The notes: generated from the sequence alone by a model not told the origin. DNA of 31,964 bases from JBQTJJ01 sp052387235 (GCA_052387235.1 JBQTJJ010000181.1:1-31964); one strand, 5' to 3'. Positions 13,194 to 21,662 are shown, counted from the stretch's first letter. Numbers and translations are program-made.

Positions 13194-14138
13194 TTGTCAT
13201 CCACCCAGGTCAAGATCCTCGTTCCCGGCAACCACCTCATGGTCGGTCTGCTCGGCCAGCGCGACGAGTTGCTGCGTCTCATCGAGGAGTCCTTCGGCGG
13301 GACCACCATCCACGCGCGCGGCAACGAGATCAGCATCGACGGCGAGGACGCGGAGCGGGTCGGCAAGCTGTTCGAGGAGCTGGTGGTGCTGCTGGAGCAG
13401 GGCCAGTTCCTCGACCTGGTGAACGTTGCCCGCACCATCGACATGGTCAAGGCCGACGAGCGGCCGTCGGAGGTGCTCACGGCCGAGGTGCTGCGCTCGG
13501 CCCGGGGCCGCACGGTGCGCCCCAAGACGGCCGGCCAGAAGTCCTACACCGACGCCATCGCCGCCAACGTGATCACCTTCGGCATCGGCCCGGCCGGCAC
13601 CGGCAAGTCGTACCTGGCCGTGGCCCTGGCCGTGCAGGCCCTGCAGGCCAAGCAGGTCGAGCGCATCATCCTCACCCGGCCGGCGGTGGAGGCCGGGGAG
13701 CGGCTGGGCTTCCTGCCCGGCACCCTCATGGAGAAGGTCGACCCCTACCTGCGCCCGCTCTACGACGCCCTGTTCGACATGCTCGGCACCGACGCCATGC
13801 CCCGCCTCATGGACAAGGGCGCCATCGAGGTGGCCCCGCTGGCGTTCATGCGGGGCCGTACGCTGAACCGCAGCTTCATCATCCTCGACGAGGCCCAGAA
13901 CACCACGCCGGAGCAGATGAAGATGTTCCTCACCCGCATCGGGTTCGGGTCCCGGGCCGTGGTCACCGGCGACGTCACCCAGGTCGACGTGGCCGGCGGC
14001 AAGTCCGGCCTGGTGGGGCTGGAGGAGATCCTGGGCGGCATCGACGGCCTTGCCTTCGTGCGCCTCACCCGGCGCGACGTGGTCCGCCACAAGATCGTGC
14101 AGGACATCGTGACGGCCTACGAGCGGGCCGAGGCGTAA
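13194..14138 (+). CDS. PhoH-like P-loop ATPase (YbeZ group)
   Basis: This encodes a 314-residue PhoH-family ATPase with an N-terminal KH-like region (about 5-75; FGGTTIHARGNEISIDG) and an ATPase core: GPAGTGKS (132-139), ILTRPAVEAGERLGFLPG (159-176), IILDEAQN (229-236) and TGDVTQVD (258-265). PhoH and YbeY are commonly encoded together and linked to rRNA processing and ribosome quality control. The start is taken as TTG at 13194, because no ATG or GTG precedes the conserved N-terminus; the first internal ATG (13239) would remove the first strand. TACGCT at 13174-13179 could give a leader of about 8 nt. It ends 10 nt before YbeY. Confidence 0.92.
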   Translation: MSSTQVKILVPGNHLMVGLLGQRDELLRLIEESFGGTTIHARGNEISIDGEDAERVGKLFEELVVLLEQGQFLDLVNVARTIDMVKADERPSEVLTAEVLRSARGRTVRPKTAGQKSYTDAIAANVITFGIGPAGTGKSYLAVALAVQALQAKQVERIILTRPAVEAGERLGFLPGTLMEKVDPYLRPLYDALFDMLGTDAMPRLMDKGAIEVAPLAFMRGRTLNRSFIILDEAQNTTPEQMKMFLTRIGFGSRAVVTGDVTQVDVAGGKSGLVGLEEILGGIDGLAFVRLTRRDVVRHKIVQDIVTAYERAEA

Positions 14139-14148
14139 CGGGCCCCTG

Positions 14149-14685
14149 ATGTCCGTCGAGGTCTTCGCCGCCGATGAGCAGTCCGCTTCTGTCGTCGACA
14201 CCCTGCGCTGGGTGCGGCTGGCCCGCGCCGTGCTCGAGGCCGAGGGCGTCCGGGGCGAGGCCGAGCTGTCGCTGTTGTTCGTCGACGAGCAGGCCATGTC
14301 CGACCTGAACAAGCGCTTCGCCGGCAAGGACGGCCCCACCGACGTGCTCGCCTTCCCCATCGACGAGGAGCCGGCCGAGGGCGGCCGCTCCCCGGACTCG
14401 GGGGGAAGCGGGCCGGGCTGGGTCCCGGTGGAGCCGTCGGAGCTGCCCACCCTGCTGGGCGACGTGGTGATCTGCCCCACGGTGGCGCTGCGCAACGCGG
14501 CCGAGTCCGGCACGCCGGCCGACGACGAGATCGCCCTCCTGGTCGTGCACGGGATCCTCCACCTCATGGGCATGGATCACGTCGACGACGAGGAGGCGCA
14601 GGTGATGGAGCAACGGGAGCAGGAGCTGCTCGGCCGCTTCCACCGGGCGCCGGCCGGCGGGCCGCAGGCGGAGCAGGCGACGTGA
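14149..14685 (+). CDS. ybeY: endoribonuclease YbeY (rRNA maturation factor)
   Basis: This encodes a 178-residue zinc-dependent endoribonuclease for 16S rRNA 3'-end maturation and ribosome quality control. The metal-binding signature HGILHLMGMDH (134-144) supplies H134, H138 and H144. SDLNKRFAGKDGPTDVLAFP (51-70) and LGDVVICP (103-110) are the usual conserved blocks. An acidic/Gly/Ser insert at about 74-99 (DEEPAEGGRSPDSGGSGPG), between the DVLAFP and GDV strands, lengthens it relative to typical family members of about 150-160 residues. It sits 10 nt after phoH, and its TGA overlaps the next GTG (GTGA), indicating translational coupling to the CBS-domain gene. Confidence 0.95.
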   Translation: MSVEVFAADEQSASVVDTLRWVRLARAVLEAEGVRGEAELSLLFVDEQAMSDLNKRFAGKDGPTDVLAFPIDEEPAEGGRSPDSGGSGPGWVPVEPSELPTLLGDVVICPTVALRNAAESGTPADDEIALLVVHGILHLMGMDHVDDEEAQVMEQREQELLGRFHRAPAGGPQAEQAT

Positions 14686-15953
14686 CCACCGGCCAGACGC
14701 TGATGCTGGTCGCGATAGGGGCCCTGATCCTGCTGGCCGGGTTCTTCGCCATGTCCGAGACGAGCCTCACCCGCATCTCCCGGATCAAGGCCATCACCAT
14801 GGAGGAGGAGGGCAGGAAGGGCGCCCACAAGCTGGCCCGGCTGGTGGAGCACCCCGAGCGCTTCCTCAACCCGGTGCTGCTGCTGGTGCTGGTGTGCCAT
14901 CTGGTGGTGGCCACCCTGGTGGGAGTGCTGGCCGAGCAGCTCTTCGGCGCGCTCGGTGTGGCGGTGGCCGTGTTCTTCGAGGTCGTCGTCATCTTCGTGC
15001 TGGCCGAGTCGGCCCCGAAGACGTGGGCCGTGCAGCACCCGGAGCGGGCCGCTCTGCTGTCGGCGCCGCTCGTCTCGTTCCTCACCAACCTGCTGCCCAT
15101 CCGGCTCCTGGCCCGGGGCCTCATCGGGCTGTCCAACCTGATCCTGCCGGGCAAGGGCCTCAAACAGGGCCCGTTCGTGTCGGAGGAGGAGCTGCTGGCC
15201 ACCGTTGACGTCGCCACCGAGGACGAGGTCATCGAGCACGACGAGCGCCGCCTCATCCACTCCATCATCGAGTTCGGCGACACCGTGGTCCGGGAGGTCA
15301 TGGTCCCCCGTCCCGACATGGCGGCGGTCGAGGGCAAGGACCGGGTGTCCGACGTGCTGGAGGTGGCCATCGCCGCCGGGTTCTCCCGGCTCCCGGCCTA
15401 CGACCAGGGCATCGACGACGTCATAGGCATCGTCTTCCTGAAGGACCTGGTGCGGGCCGATCGCGAGAGCCGGGGCACCGACGAGGTGCGCAACCTGGTG
15501 CGCGAGGCCCACTTCGTGCCGGAGACCAAGCGGGTCACCGAGCTGCTGCGGGAGATGCAGCGCGACAAGTTCCACATCGCCATCGTGGTGGACGAGTACG
15601 GCGGCACCGCCGGCCTCGTCACCCTCGAGGACCTCATCGAGGAGCTGGTGGGAGAGATCGTCGACGAGTTCGACGTGGAGGAGCCGCCGGTCGAGGACCT
15701 CGGCAACGGCGAGGTCCGGGTCAACGCCCGCATGCCCATCGACGAGGTCAACGACCTGCTCAACGCCGACCTCCCCACCGGCGACTGGGACAGCGTCGGC
15801 GGCCTGGTGTTCAACCTCCTGGGCCACGTGCCCACCGAGGGCGAGACGGTGGAGGTCGACGGCCACCGCCTCATGGCCGAGCGGGTGCAGGGCCGGCGCA
15901 TCGGCCGGGTCCGCATCGCCAAGGTCGAGCGCGCCTCAGCGTCCACCGAGTAG
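14682..15953 (+). CDS. CNNM/CorC-type membrane protein with CBS pair
   Basis: This encodes a 423-residue membrane protein of the hemolysin-C/CNNM family, implicated in Mg2+ (and possibly Co2+) transport. The DUF21/CNNM membrane domain has hydrophobic segments at about 5-25, 62-85, 92-110 and 123-152, with FFAMSETSLTRISR (21-34). The CBS pair spans about 205-325 (VMVPRPDMAAVEG; FHIAIVVDEYGGTAGLVTLEDLIEE), and the CorC-associated domain about 340-415 (WDSVGGLVFNLLGHVP). The GTG at 14682 overlaps the ybeY stop by 4 nt. The era gene follows 7 nt later, giving the phoH-ybeY-corC-era order frequent in Actinobacteria. The old haemolysin name carries no evidence of haemolysis. Confidence 0.92.
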   Translation: MTTGQTLMLVAIGALILLAGFFAMSETSLTRISRIKAITMEEEGRKGAHKLARLVEHPERFLNPVLLLVLVCHLVVATLVGVLAEQLFGALGVAVAVFFEVVVIFVLAESAPKTWAVQHPERAALLSAPLVSFLTNLLPIRLLARGLIGLSNLILPGKGLKQGPFVSEEELLATVDVATEDEVIEHDERRLIHSIIEFGDTVVREVMVPRPDMAAVEGKDRVSDVLEVAIAAGFSRLPAYDQGIDDVIGIVFLKDLVRADRESRGTDEVRNLVREAHFVPETKRVTELLREMQRDKFHIAIVVDEYGGTAGLVTLEDLIEELVGEIVDEFDVEEPPVEDLGNGEVRVNARMPIDEVNDLLNADLPTGDWDSVGGLVFNLLGHVPTEGETVEVDGHRLMAERVQGRRIGRVRIAKVERASASTE

Positions 15954-15960
15954 CGGGCCC

Positions 15961-16797
15961 GTGCGCTCGGGGTTCGTGGCCGTCATGGGGCGGCCCAACG
16001 TGGGGAAGTCGACGCTGGTCAACCGCATCCTCGGCACCAAGGTGTCGATCGTCTCCGACAAGCCCCAGACCACCCGGAACCAGGTGCGGGGCGTGCTCAA
16101 CCGGCCCGGCGCCCAGGTCGTCTTCGTCGACACCCCCGGCGTGCACAAGCCCCACACCCTCCTCGGCCGGCGCCTCAACGACACCGCGGTGCAGGCGGTG
16201 GGCGACGTCGACGTGGTGGTCTTCGTGATCGACGCCACCGCGCCCCTCGGCGGCGGCGACCGCTTCGTGGCCTCCCGCCTGCCGGCCGACGCCGTCGTGG
16301 TGGTGAACAAGATCGACCTCGCCTCCCGGGCCGAGGTCCTGGCCCAGCTCACCGCCGCCGGCACCCTGGAGCGGGCCGAGTACTTCCCGGTCTCGGCCGC
16401 CACCGGTGAGGGCGTCGACGCCCTGGTGGAGGGCGTGGTCGCCCGCCTGCCCGAGGGCCCGCAGTACTACCCCGACGACGTGGTCACCGACGTCCCCGAG
16501 GCGTTCTGGGTGGGCGAGCTGGTGCGGGAGCAGCTGCTGGCCGTGGCCCGGGACGAGCTGCCCCACTCCATCGCCTGCCAGGTCACCGAGTGGGAGTGGC
16601 CGCGCATCCGGTGCGAGATCCTGGTGGAGCGGGACTCCCAGAAGGGCATCGTGATCGGCAGGGGCGGCTCGGTCCTCAAGGAGGTCGGCACCCGCGTGCG
16701 CGAGCAGCTCCCGGCCGGCGCCTACCTCGAGCTGTTCGTCAAGGTCGACAAGGACTGGCAGCGCCACGCCAAGGCCCTGGAGCGCCTCGGCTACTGA
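15961..16797 (+). CDS. era: GTPase Era
   Basis: This encodes a 278-residue GTPase for 30S assembly that binds the 16S rRNA 3' end. G1 GRPNVGKS (10-17), G2 QTTRN (36-40), G3 DTPG (57-60), G4 NKID (116-119) and G5 SAATGEG (144-150) are all present. The C-terminal KH domain has KGIVIGRGGSVLKEVG (229-244). The GTG at 15961 is the first start with the conserved SGFVAVMGRPN beginning; it follows the CBS-protein stop by 7 nt. It is the last gene of this run, ending 14 nt before the large hairpin. RecO, often next to era, is about 6.6 kb further on here. Confidence 0.96.
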   Translation: MRSGFVAVMGRPNVGKSTLVNRILGTKVSIVSDKPQTTRNQVRGVLNRPGAQVVFVDTPGVHKPHTLLGRRLNDTAVQAVGDVDVVVFVIDATAPLGGGDRFVASRLPADAVVVVNKIDLASRAEVLAQLTAAGTLERAEYFPVSAATGEGVDALVEGVVARLPEGPQYYPDDVVTDVPEAFWVGELVREQLLAVARDELPHSIACQVTEWEWPRIRCEILVERDSQKGIVIGRGGSVLKEVGTRVREQLPAGAYLELFVKVDKDWQRHAKALERLGY

Positions 16798-16811
16798 CCG
16801 ATCTTGACACT

Positions 16812-16854
16812 CCCGAGTAAATAGCTCGCCATTTTGGCGAGCTATTTACTCGGG
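16812..16854. terminator. perfect 20-bp inverted repeat between convergent era and dinG
   Basis: Arms 16812-16831 and 16835-16854 are exact reverse complements around a TTT loop. The stem mixes GC clamps with an A+T-rich middle (GAGTAAATAGCTC), unlike the surroundings. The structure reads the same on both strands and lies where two convergent transcripts meet, so a bidirectional terminator is the simplest reading. The TAA stop of the helicase gene (16846-16848) is inside the right arm. Confidence 0.75.
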
Positions 16855-18735
16855 CGTGGGGGATTCGGCGAGGAAGGCCTCGACGTCGGCGCGGTGGCGG
16901 GTGCGGCGCATGGGGGGGAGGGCCCGCACCAGGTCCCAGCGGTAGCCGGCGGTGGCGAGGCGGGGGTCGAGGACGGCCACCACGCCCCGGTCGGTGGCGG
17001 TGCGGATGAGGCGGCCGGCGCCCTGGGCCAGGAGGGTGGCGGTGCGGGGCAGGTCGATCAGGGAGAAGGCCCGGGGGCCGGCCTGCTCCCGGCGGGCCTG
17101 CATGAGGGGCTCGTCGGGCCGGGGGAAGGGGAGGCGGTCGATGGTGACGAGTGAGAGCGACGGGCCGGGGACGTCGATGCCCTGCCAGTTGCCCATGGTG
17201 GCGAACAGGCACGCCTGCTCGTCGGAGGCGAAGGCCTCGATGAGCGCCGGCTTGGGCAGGTCGCCCTGGGCCAGCACCTTCCAGGGCAGCCGGGGCCGGA
17301 GGGCCTCGACGGCGGCGGTCATGGCCCGCCAGCTCGTGAACAGGCCGAGGGTGCGGCCGCCGGCGGCCCGCACCAGGGCCTCCAACTCGTCGTGGAGGGC
17401 GGCCTGGTGGTCGGGCCGGCGGGGGTCGGGGAGGTGGGCGGCGCAGTAGAGCAGGCCGTTGCGCTCGTGGGGGAAGGGGCTGCCCACGTCCATCTCGTCG
17501 CAGCGGCCGGCCTCGATGCCGAGGCGCCGGGCCAGGTGGGGCGGGACGGTGGCGCTGGTGAGGACGGCCGTCACCCCGCCCCAGAGCCGGTCGGCCAGCA
17601 GCGACCCCACGTCCACCGGCACCACCCGCAGCACCGGCCCGCCGGTGCGGCCCTCGACCCAGGCCACGTGCCCGGCCGGCGCCGAGGCGGCGACGGCCAG
17701 GTCGCCGGCCAGGTGGCCGGCCGCCTGCAGGGTCCGGGACTTGCGGGCCGTGTCGCCCTCGCCCTTGCGCACGGCCGCCGTGACGCGTGCCACCCGCTCG
17801 GCCGTGAGGGCGACGGCCGAGGCCAGGTCGGTGCCGAGGTCGGGCGGGACCCGGCGGTCCCGCCACGGCCTGCACGCCTCTTCGAGGCGCACGGCGGCGG
17901 CGTCGAGGTCGTCGACGGCGGCGGCGTCGTCGCCCGCCACCAGCGGCCGGGCCGAGCGGACCACGGCCCGCACCCGTCCCGACCCCAGCTCCAGGCCCAG
18001 GCTGTCGGCGGCCACGTCCTCGAGGGCGTGGGCCTCGTCGAACACCACCACGTCGTGCTCGGGCAGCACGTGGCCGCCGCTCGCCAGGTGGGCCCCGTAC
18101 AGGTGGGTGTTGACGACGACCACGCCGGCGCCCTCGGCCCGCCGGCGGGCCGCCTCGGCGAAGCAGGTCTCGCCTCTGGGGCAGCGGGCCGCCCCCGGGC
18201 ACTCCCGGGCCGAGACGCTGACCGCGTTCCAGGCCATGGGGCGGGGCTCGAAGTCGAGGTCGGCCCGGTCGCCGGTGGGGGACGTGCGGGCCCAGTCCAC
18301 CAGCCGCACCACCTCGCGGCCCAGCTCGCCCACGTCGTCGTCGAGGTCGTCCAGCGTGAGCTGGTCCTCGCCCTCCCCCGCCACCTCGTCGGCGCGCTGG
18401 CGGCACAGGTAGTTGGAGCGCCCCTTGAGCACGGCGAAGTCGAAGGCGACTCCCAGGTGGCGGGCCAGGAACGGCAGGTCCTTGCCCGCCAGCTGGTCCT
18501 GCAGGGCCTTGGTGGCGGTGGCCACCACCACGCGCCGGCCGGACAGGATGGCGGGGACCAGGTAGCCGAGGCTCTTCCCCGTACCGGTGCCGGCCTGGAC
18601 CACGAGGTGGCGCTCCTCGGCGATGGCGCGGGCCACGGCGGTGGCCATGTCGACCTGGCCCGGGCGCTCCTCGCCGGCCGGCAGGGCCGACCGCACCCGG
18701 GCCAGCGCTGCCGTCACCTCGTCGTCGTCCGGCAC
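16846..18735 (-). CDS. DinG-like superfamily 2 DNA helicase with Fe-S cysteines
   Basis: This encodes a 629-residue XPD/DinG-type ATP-dependent DNA helicase, which unwinds DNA 5'-3' in repair and replication conflicts. Motif I is AGTGTGKS (48-55), motif II VFDEAHAL (231-238), and the C-terminal motor half has NWQGIDVPGPSLSLVTIDRLPFPRPDEP and QGAGRLIRT. Four cysteines are placed as for the family Fe-S cluster: C111 (NYLC), C179, C185 and C191. No exonuclease domain is fused to it. The GTG at 18735 (VPDDDEVTAALARVRSALP) is preferred because upstream codons run into the divergent YceH region and lack homology-like features; TACGGT lies 7 nt upstream. It is a single-gene unit. Confidence 0.9.
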   Translation of the reverse strand: MPDDDEVTAALARVRSALPAGEERPGQVDMATAVARAIAEERHLVVQAGTGTGKSLGYLVPAILSGRRVVVATATKALQDQLAGKDLPFLARHLGVAFDFAVLKGRSNYLCRQRADEVAGEGEDQLTLDDLDDDVGELGREVVRLVDWARTSPTGDRADLDFEPRPMAWNAVSVSARECPGAARCPRGETCFAEAARRRAEGAGVVVVNTHLYGAHLASGGHVLPEHDVVVFDEAHALEDVAADSLGLELGSGRVRAVVRSARPLVAGDDAAAVDDLDAAAVRLEEACRPWRDRRVPPDLGTDLASAVALTAERVARVTAAVRKGEGDTARKSRTLQAAGHLAGDLAVAASAPAGHVAWVEGRTGGPVLRVVPVDVGSLLADRLWGGVTAVLTSATVPPHLARRLGIEAGRCDEMDVGSPFPHERNGLLYCAAHLPDPRRPDHQAALHDELEALVRAAGGRTLGLFTSWRAMTAAVEALRPRLPWKVLAQGDLPKPALIEAFASDEQACLFATMGNWQGIDVPGPSLSLVTIDRLPFPRPDEPLMQARREQAGPRAFSLIDLPRTATLLAQGAGRLIRTATDRGVVAVLDPRLATAGYRWDLVRALPPMRRTRHRADVEAFLAESPTPE

Positions 18736-18742
18736 CGCGCCG

Positions 18743-18748
18743 ACCGTA
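18743..18748 (-). promoter_or_regulatory. -10-like TACGGT, leaderless arrangement for the helicase
   Basis: On the minus strand TACGGT ends 7 nt before the GTG at 18735, with no Shine-Dalgarno between. It supports that start and a leaderless transcript. Confidence 0.45.
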
Positions 18749-18768
18749 CCGCCGCCGGCCCGCCCGGG

Positions 18769-18774
18769 TAGCCT
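18769..18774 (+). promoter_or_regulatory. candidate -10 of the YceH gene
   Basis: TAGCCT would set transcription start near 18781, giving a leader of about 31 nt that carries the GGGGAG ribosome site. It is divergent from the helicase -10 about 20 bp away. Confidence 0.35.
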
Positions 18775-18811
18775 CGCCGGCCGTGCGGGACATGACGGCA
18801 GGGGAGCGGCC

Positions 18812-19579
18812 GTGCTCCAGCTGACCGCCGAGGAGCTGCGTGTGGTGGGCGCCCTGGTGGAGAAGCAGCTCACCACGCCCCAGCAGTACCCGCTCACGCT
18901 CAACGCCACCGTCGCCGCCTGCAACCAGACGTCGAGCCGCAACCCGATCGTCGCCTACACCGACCGCCAGGTCGAGGCGGTCCTGTCGGTACTCAAGGAC
19001 AAGCGCCTGGTGCGCTTCGTCCATCCCTCCCACGGCCGCTCCGTCACCCGGTACCGCCAGGTGCTGGAGGAGGTGCTGGGCATCGAGGAGCGCCAGCTGG
19101 CCCTGCTGGCGGTGCTGTTCCTGCGGGGGCCGCAGACGGCGGGGGAGCTGCGGGCCCGCACCGAGCGCATGGCCGAGTTCGCCGGCGTGGACCACGTGGA
19201 GGAGGAGCTCGAGATCCTGGCCGTCCGGGACGAGCCCCTGGTGGCCCGCCTCCCGCGGGAGCCGGGGAGGAAGGAGGCCCGCTACGCCCACCTGCTGGCG
19301 GGGGAGGACGACGCGTCGCTGCTGCCGGCGCCGCCCCCGTCGGCGGCGTGGCGGTGGGCCACGGCGGAGGGCAGGCCCCAGCCCCGGCCCGATGCGGCCG
19401 CGCCGGCCGCCGCGCCCCGGCCGCCGGCGGGCGAGCCGCCCCGGCCCCTCGCCTCCCAGGTCGCCGTCCTCCAGGCCGAGGTGGCGGCCCTGCGGCGGGA
19501 CCTCGACGAGGTCCTGGCCCGCCTCGGCATGCGGGCCGCCCGCCCGCCCGACCAGCCCTACGAGGCCAGCGACCAGTAG
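18812..19579 (+). CDS. YceH/DUF480 family protein
   Basis: This encodes a 255-residue DUF480 (YceH-like) protein of unknown biochemical role. The family core is two winged-helix units. LTAEELRVVGALVEKQLTTPQQYPLTLNATVAACNQTSSRNPIVAYTD opens the first, and LAVLFLRGPQTAGELRARTERM begins the second. EPGRKEARYAHLL closes the core at about residue 168. A Pro/Ala linker (about 180-210) and a coiled-coil-like end (VAVLQAEVAALRRDLDEVLARLG) follow. The GTG at 18812 has GGGGAG 5 nt upstream and begins right at the conserved LTAEELRV. The winged-helix fold suggests DNA binding, but no regulator role is shown. It converges on the aminopeptidase gene, with the ends overlapping by 22 bp (19558-19579). Confidence 0.88.
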   Translation: MLQLTAEELRVVGALVEKQLTTPQQYPLTLNATVAACNQTSSRNPIVAYTDRQVEAVLSVLKDKRLVRFVHPSHGRSVTRYRQVLEEVLGIEERQLALLAVLFLRGPQTAGELRARTERMAEFAGVDHVEEELEILAVRDEPLVARLPREPGRKEARYAHLLAGEDDASLLPAPPPSAAWRWATAEGRPQPRPDAAAPAAAPRPPAGEPPRPLASQVAVLQAEVAALRRDLDEVLARLGMRAARPPDQPYEASDQ

Positions 19580-20535
19580 GGGTGGGTGGCCGGGTCCGAG
19601 GGGGTGGTGAGGATCTCGGCTCCCGTGTCGGTGACCAGCAGGGTGTGCTCGAACTGGGCCGCCCGCCGGCCGTCGGCCGTCACCGCCGTCCACCCGTCGT
19701 CCCACATGCGGGCCCGCCAGGATCCCACCGTGATCATGGGCTCGATGGTGAACGTCATCCCCGCCTCGATGGGCTCGGTGCGGGTCGGGTCGAAGTAGTG
19801 GGGGACGTAGAAGCCGCTGTGGAACATCTCGCCCACGCCGTGGCCCACGAACTGGCGCACCACCCCGAAGCCGTTGGCCTCGGCGTGCTCCTGGATGGCC
19901 CGGCCGACGACGTTGAGCGGGCGGCCCGGCGCCACGGCGTCGACGGCCCGGGCCAGGCAGTCCCGGGTGACGGCGATGAGCCGGAGCGAGAGCGGGTCGG
20001 CGGTGCCCACGGGCACGGTGAGGCAGGTGTCGCCGTGGACGCCGTCGAGGTAGGCGGTGACGTCGAGGCTGACGATGTCGCCGTCCACCAGCGGGCGGTC
20101 GTCCGGGATGCCGTGGCAGATGACCTCGTTCACCGACGTGCACAGCGACTTCGGGAACGGCTGCACCGAGCCCTCGTAGTTCAGCGGGCTGGGGTAGGCG
20201 CCCCGCCGGACGACCTCGTCGTGGCACAGCCGGTCCAGCTCGTCGGTGGTCACGCCGGGCCGGGCCGCGGCCGCCACCAGAGCCAGCACGTCGGCCGCCT
20301 CCCGCCCGGCCCGGCGCATGCGCTCGATGACCGACGGTGACTTGACGGTGGGCTCTTCCCATCGCTCCACCACGCCCGTCTCGGCATAGGACGGGCGGAC
20401 GATCCCGGCCGGCACGGGGCGTCGGTCGCTCACCCGGCCGGGGCGGACGGGGCCGGCGGCGGCGCGGTGGCAGCGCTTGAACTTGCGGCCGCTGCCGCAC
20501 CAGCACGGGTCGTTGGACTTGACCACGCTCGTCAC
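19558..20535 (-). CDS. map: type I methionine aminopeptidase with N-terminal SEC-C zinc motif
   Basis: This encodes a 325-residue dinuclear-metal enzyme removing the initiator methionine. Metal ligands are D158 (SLDVT), D169 (HGDT), H232 (GHGVG), E265 (TIEPM) and E296 (QFEHT), with H141 in ICHGIP as the usual active-site His. Ahead of the catalytic domain lies SNDPCWCGSGRKFKRCH (7-23), a SEC-C motif (C11, C13, C22, H23) like the zinc tail of SecA. This may place the enzyme at the ribosome or nascent chain (inference), as the zinc-finger extensions of some other MetAPs are thought to do. The GTG at 20535 overlaps the aroC stop (GTGA), so the two are translationally coupled. The C-terminus overlaps that of the convergent YceH gene. 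Confidence 0.94.
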   Translation of the reverse strand: MTSVVKSNDPCWCGSGRKFKRCHRAAAGPVRPGRVSDRRPVPAGIVRPSYAETGVVERWEEPTVKSPSVIERMRRAGREAADVLALVAAAARPGVTTDELDRLCHDEVVRRGAYPSPLNYEGSVQPFPKSLCTSVNEVICHGIPDDRPLVDGDIVSLDVTAYLDGVHGDTCLTVPVGTADPLSLRLIAVTRDCLARAVDAVAPGRPLNVVGRAIQEHAEANGFGVVRQFVGHGVGEMFHSGFYVPHYFDPTRTEPIEAGMTFTIEPMITVGSWRARMWDDGWTAVTADGRRAAQFEHTLLVTDTGAEILTTPSDPATHPYWSLAS

Positions 20536-21650
20536 CGCTCGGTCGCCACCTCGTCCGCCGGCGCCGCCGGCGCCGCCGCCCGCTGGCGCAGCAGGTGGTC
20601 GGCCAGCACCAGGCACACCATGGCCTCCACGATGGGGACGGCCCGGGGCAGCACGCACGGGTCGTGGCGGCCCTTGGCCGCCAGGGTGACGGCGTTGCCG
20701 TCACGGTCCACGGTCGCCTGCTCCCGGGCGATGGTGGCGGTGGGCTTGAAGGCCACCCGCACCACCACCGGCGCCCCGTTGGTGATGCCGCCCTGCACCC
20801 CGCCCGAGCGGTTGGACGAGGTCACGGGCCGCCCGCCCGGTCCGGGCACGAACGGGTCGTTGTGGGCCAGGCCGGTGAGCAGGGTGCCGGCGAAGCCGCT
20901 GCCGATCTCGAAGCCCTTGGCCGCCGGCAGGGAGAGCATGGCCTTGGCCAGGTCGGCCTCCAGCTTGTCGAACACGGGCTCGCCCAACCCGGGCGGCACG
21001 TTGCGGGCCACGCAGGTGACGACCCCGCCGAGCGAGTCGCCCCGCCGGCGGGCGTCGTCGATGGCGGCCGCCATGGCCTCGGCCGCCCGGGGGTCGGGGC
21101 AGCGGACGGCAGTGGCCTCGACGGCCTCGGCCGTGACGGCGGCGTCGTCCACGCCGGCCCGGATCTCGTGGACCGACTCCACCCAGGCCAGGACCTCCAT
21201 GCCGGCCGCCGCCCGCAGCAGCTTGCGGGCGATGGCGCCCGCCGCCACCCGCGCCGTGGTCTCGCGGGCGCTGGCCCGGCCGCCGCCCCGCCAGTCCCGC
21301 ACCCCGTACTTGGCCTCGGTGGTGAAGTCGGCGTGCGACGGGCGGAACACGTCCTTCATGGCGTCGTAGGCCCCCGGCCGGGCGTCGTGGTTGCGGACCA
21401 CCACGGCGATGGGCGTGCCGAGGGTCCGGCCCTCGAAGACCCCCGACAGGATCTCGGCCCGGTCGGCCTCCTGGCGCTGGGTGGTGAGGCGGCTCTGCCC
21501 GGGCCGGCGCCGGTCGAGGTCGTGCTGGACCTCGTCGACCGAGATGTCCAGCAGCGGCGGGCAGCCGTCGACGACCACGCCCACGGCCGGGCCGTGGGAC
21601 TCGCCGAACGTGGTCACGCGGAAGGCGTGCCCGAAGCTGCTGCCACCCAT
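20532..21650 (-). CDS. aroC: chorismate synthase
   Basis: This encodes a 372-residue FMN-dependent enzyme making chorismate from EPSP, the last shared step of aromatic amino-acid, folate and menaquinone synthesis; it could feed MenC encoded elsewhere in the window. Conserved blocks are GHAFRVTTFGESHGPAVG (7-24), RRRPGQSRLTTQRQE (47-61), RPSHADFTTEAKYGVRDWRGGGRASARET (103-131) and SNRSGGVQGGITNG (about 280-293). The length is normal. The ATG at 21650 directly precedes the GHAFRVTTFGESHG start and has no Shine-Dalgarno; TACCCT lies 6 nt upstream. No other aro gene is adjacent; the only operon partner is map. Confidence 0.96.
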   Translation of the reverse strand: MGGSSFGHAFRVTTFGESHGPAVGVVVDGCPPLLDISVDEVQHDLDRRRPGQSRLTTQRQEADRAEILSGVFEGRTLGTPIAVVVRNHDARPGAYDAMKDVFRPSHADFTTEAKYGVRDWRGGGRASARETTARVAAGAIARKLLRAAAGMEVLAWVESVHEIRAGVDDAAVTAEAVEATAVRCPDPRAAEAMAAAIDDARRRGDSLGGVVTCVARNVPPGLGEPVFDKLEADLAKAMLSLPAAKGFEIGSGFAGTLLTGLAHNDPFVPGPGGRPVTSSNRSGGVQGGITNGAPVVVRVAFKPTATIAREQATVDRDGNAVTLAAKGRHDPCVLPRAVPIVEAMVCLVLADHLLRQRAAAPAAPADEVATER

Positions 21651-21656
21651 GCCCGC

Positions 21657-21662
21657 AGGGTA
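21657..21662 (-). promoter_or_regulatory. -10-like TACCCT, leaderless arrangement for aroC
   Basis: On the minus strand TACCCT ends 6 nt before the aroC ATG, which would put transcription start at the start codon. It lies in the 24-bp gap after the YihY-type gene, so aroC-map could be transcribed separately from that gene. Confidence 0.5.

Noticed and set aside
16804..16809. Perfect TTGACA after era
   Set aside because: No -10 at 16-19 bp on that strand and no plus-strand gene downstream; it lies next to the terminator hairpin.
18783..18824. 13-codon upstream reading frame overlapping the start of the YceH gene (GTG at 18783)
   Set aside because: No ribosome site of its own, and the spacing to TAGCCT fits the YceH leader equally well; too short to support.
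16739..20704. 1321-residue minus-strand frame over the helicase and aminopeptidase genes
   Set aside because: Pro/Arg/His-rich antisense or off-frame translation; the true helicase, YceH and map frames explain the region.
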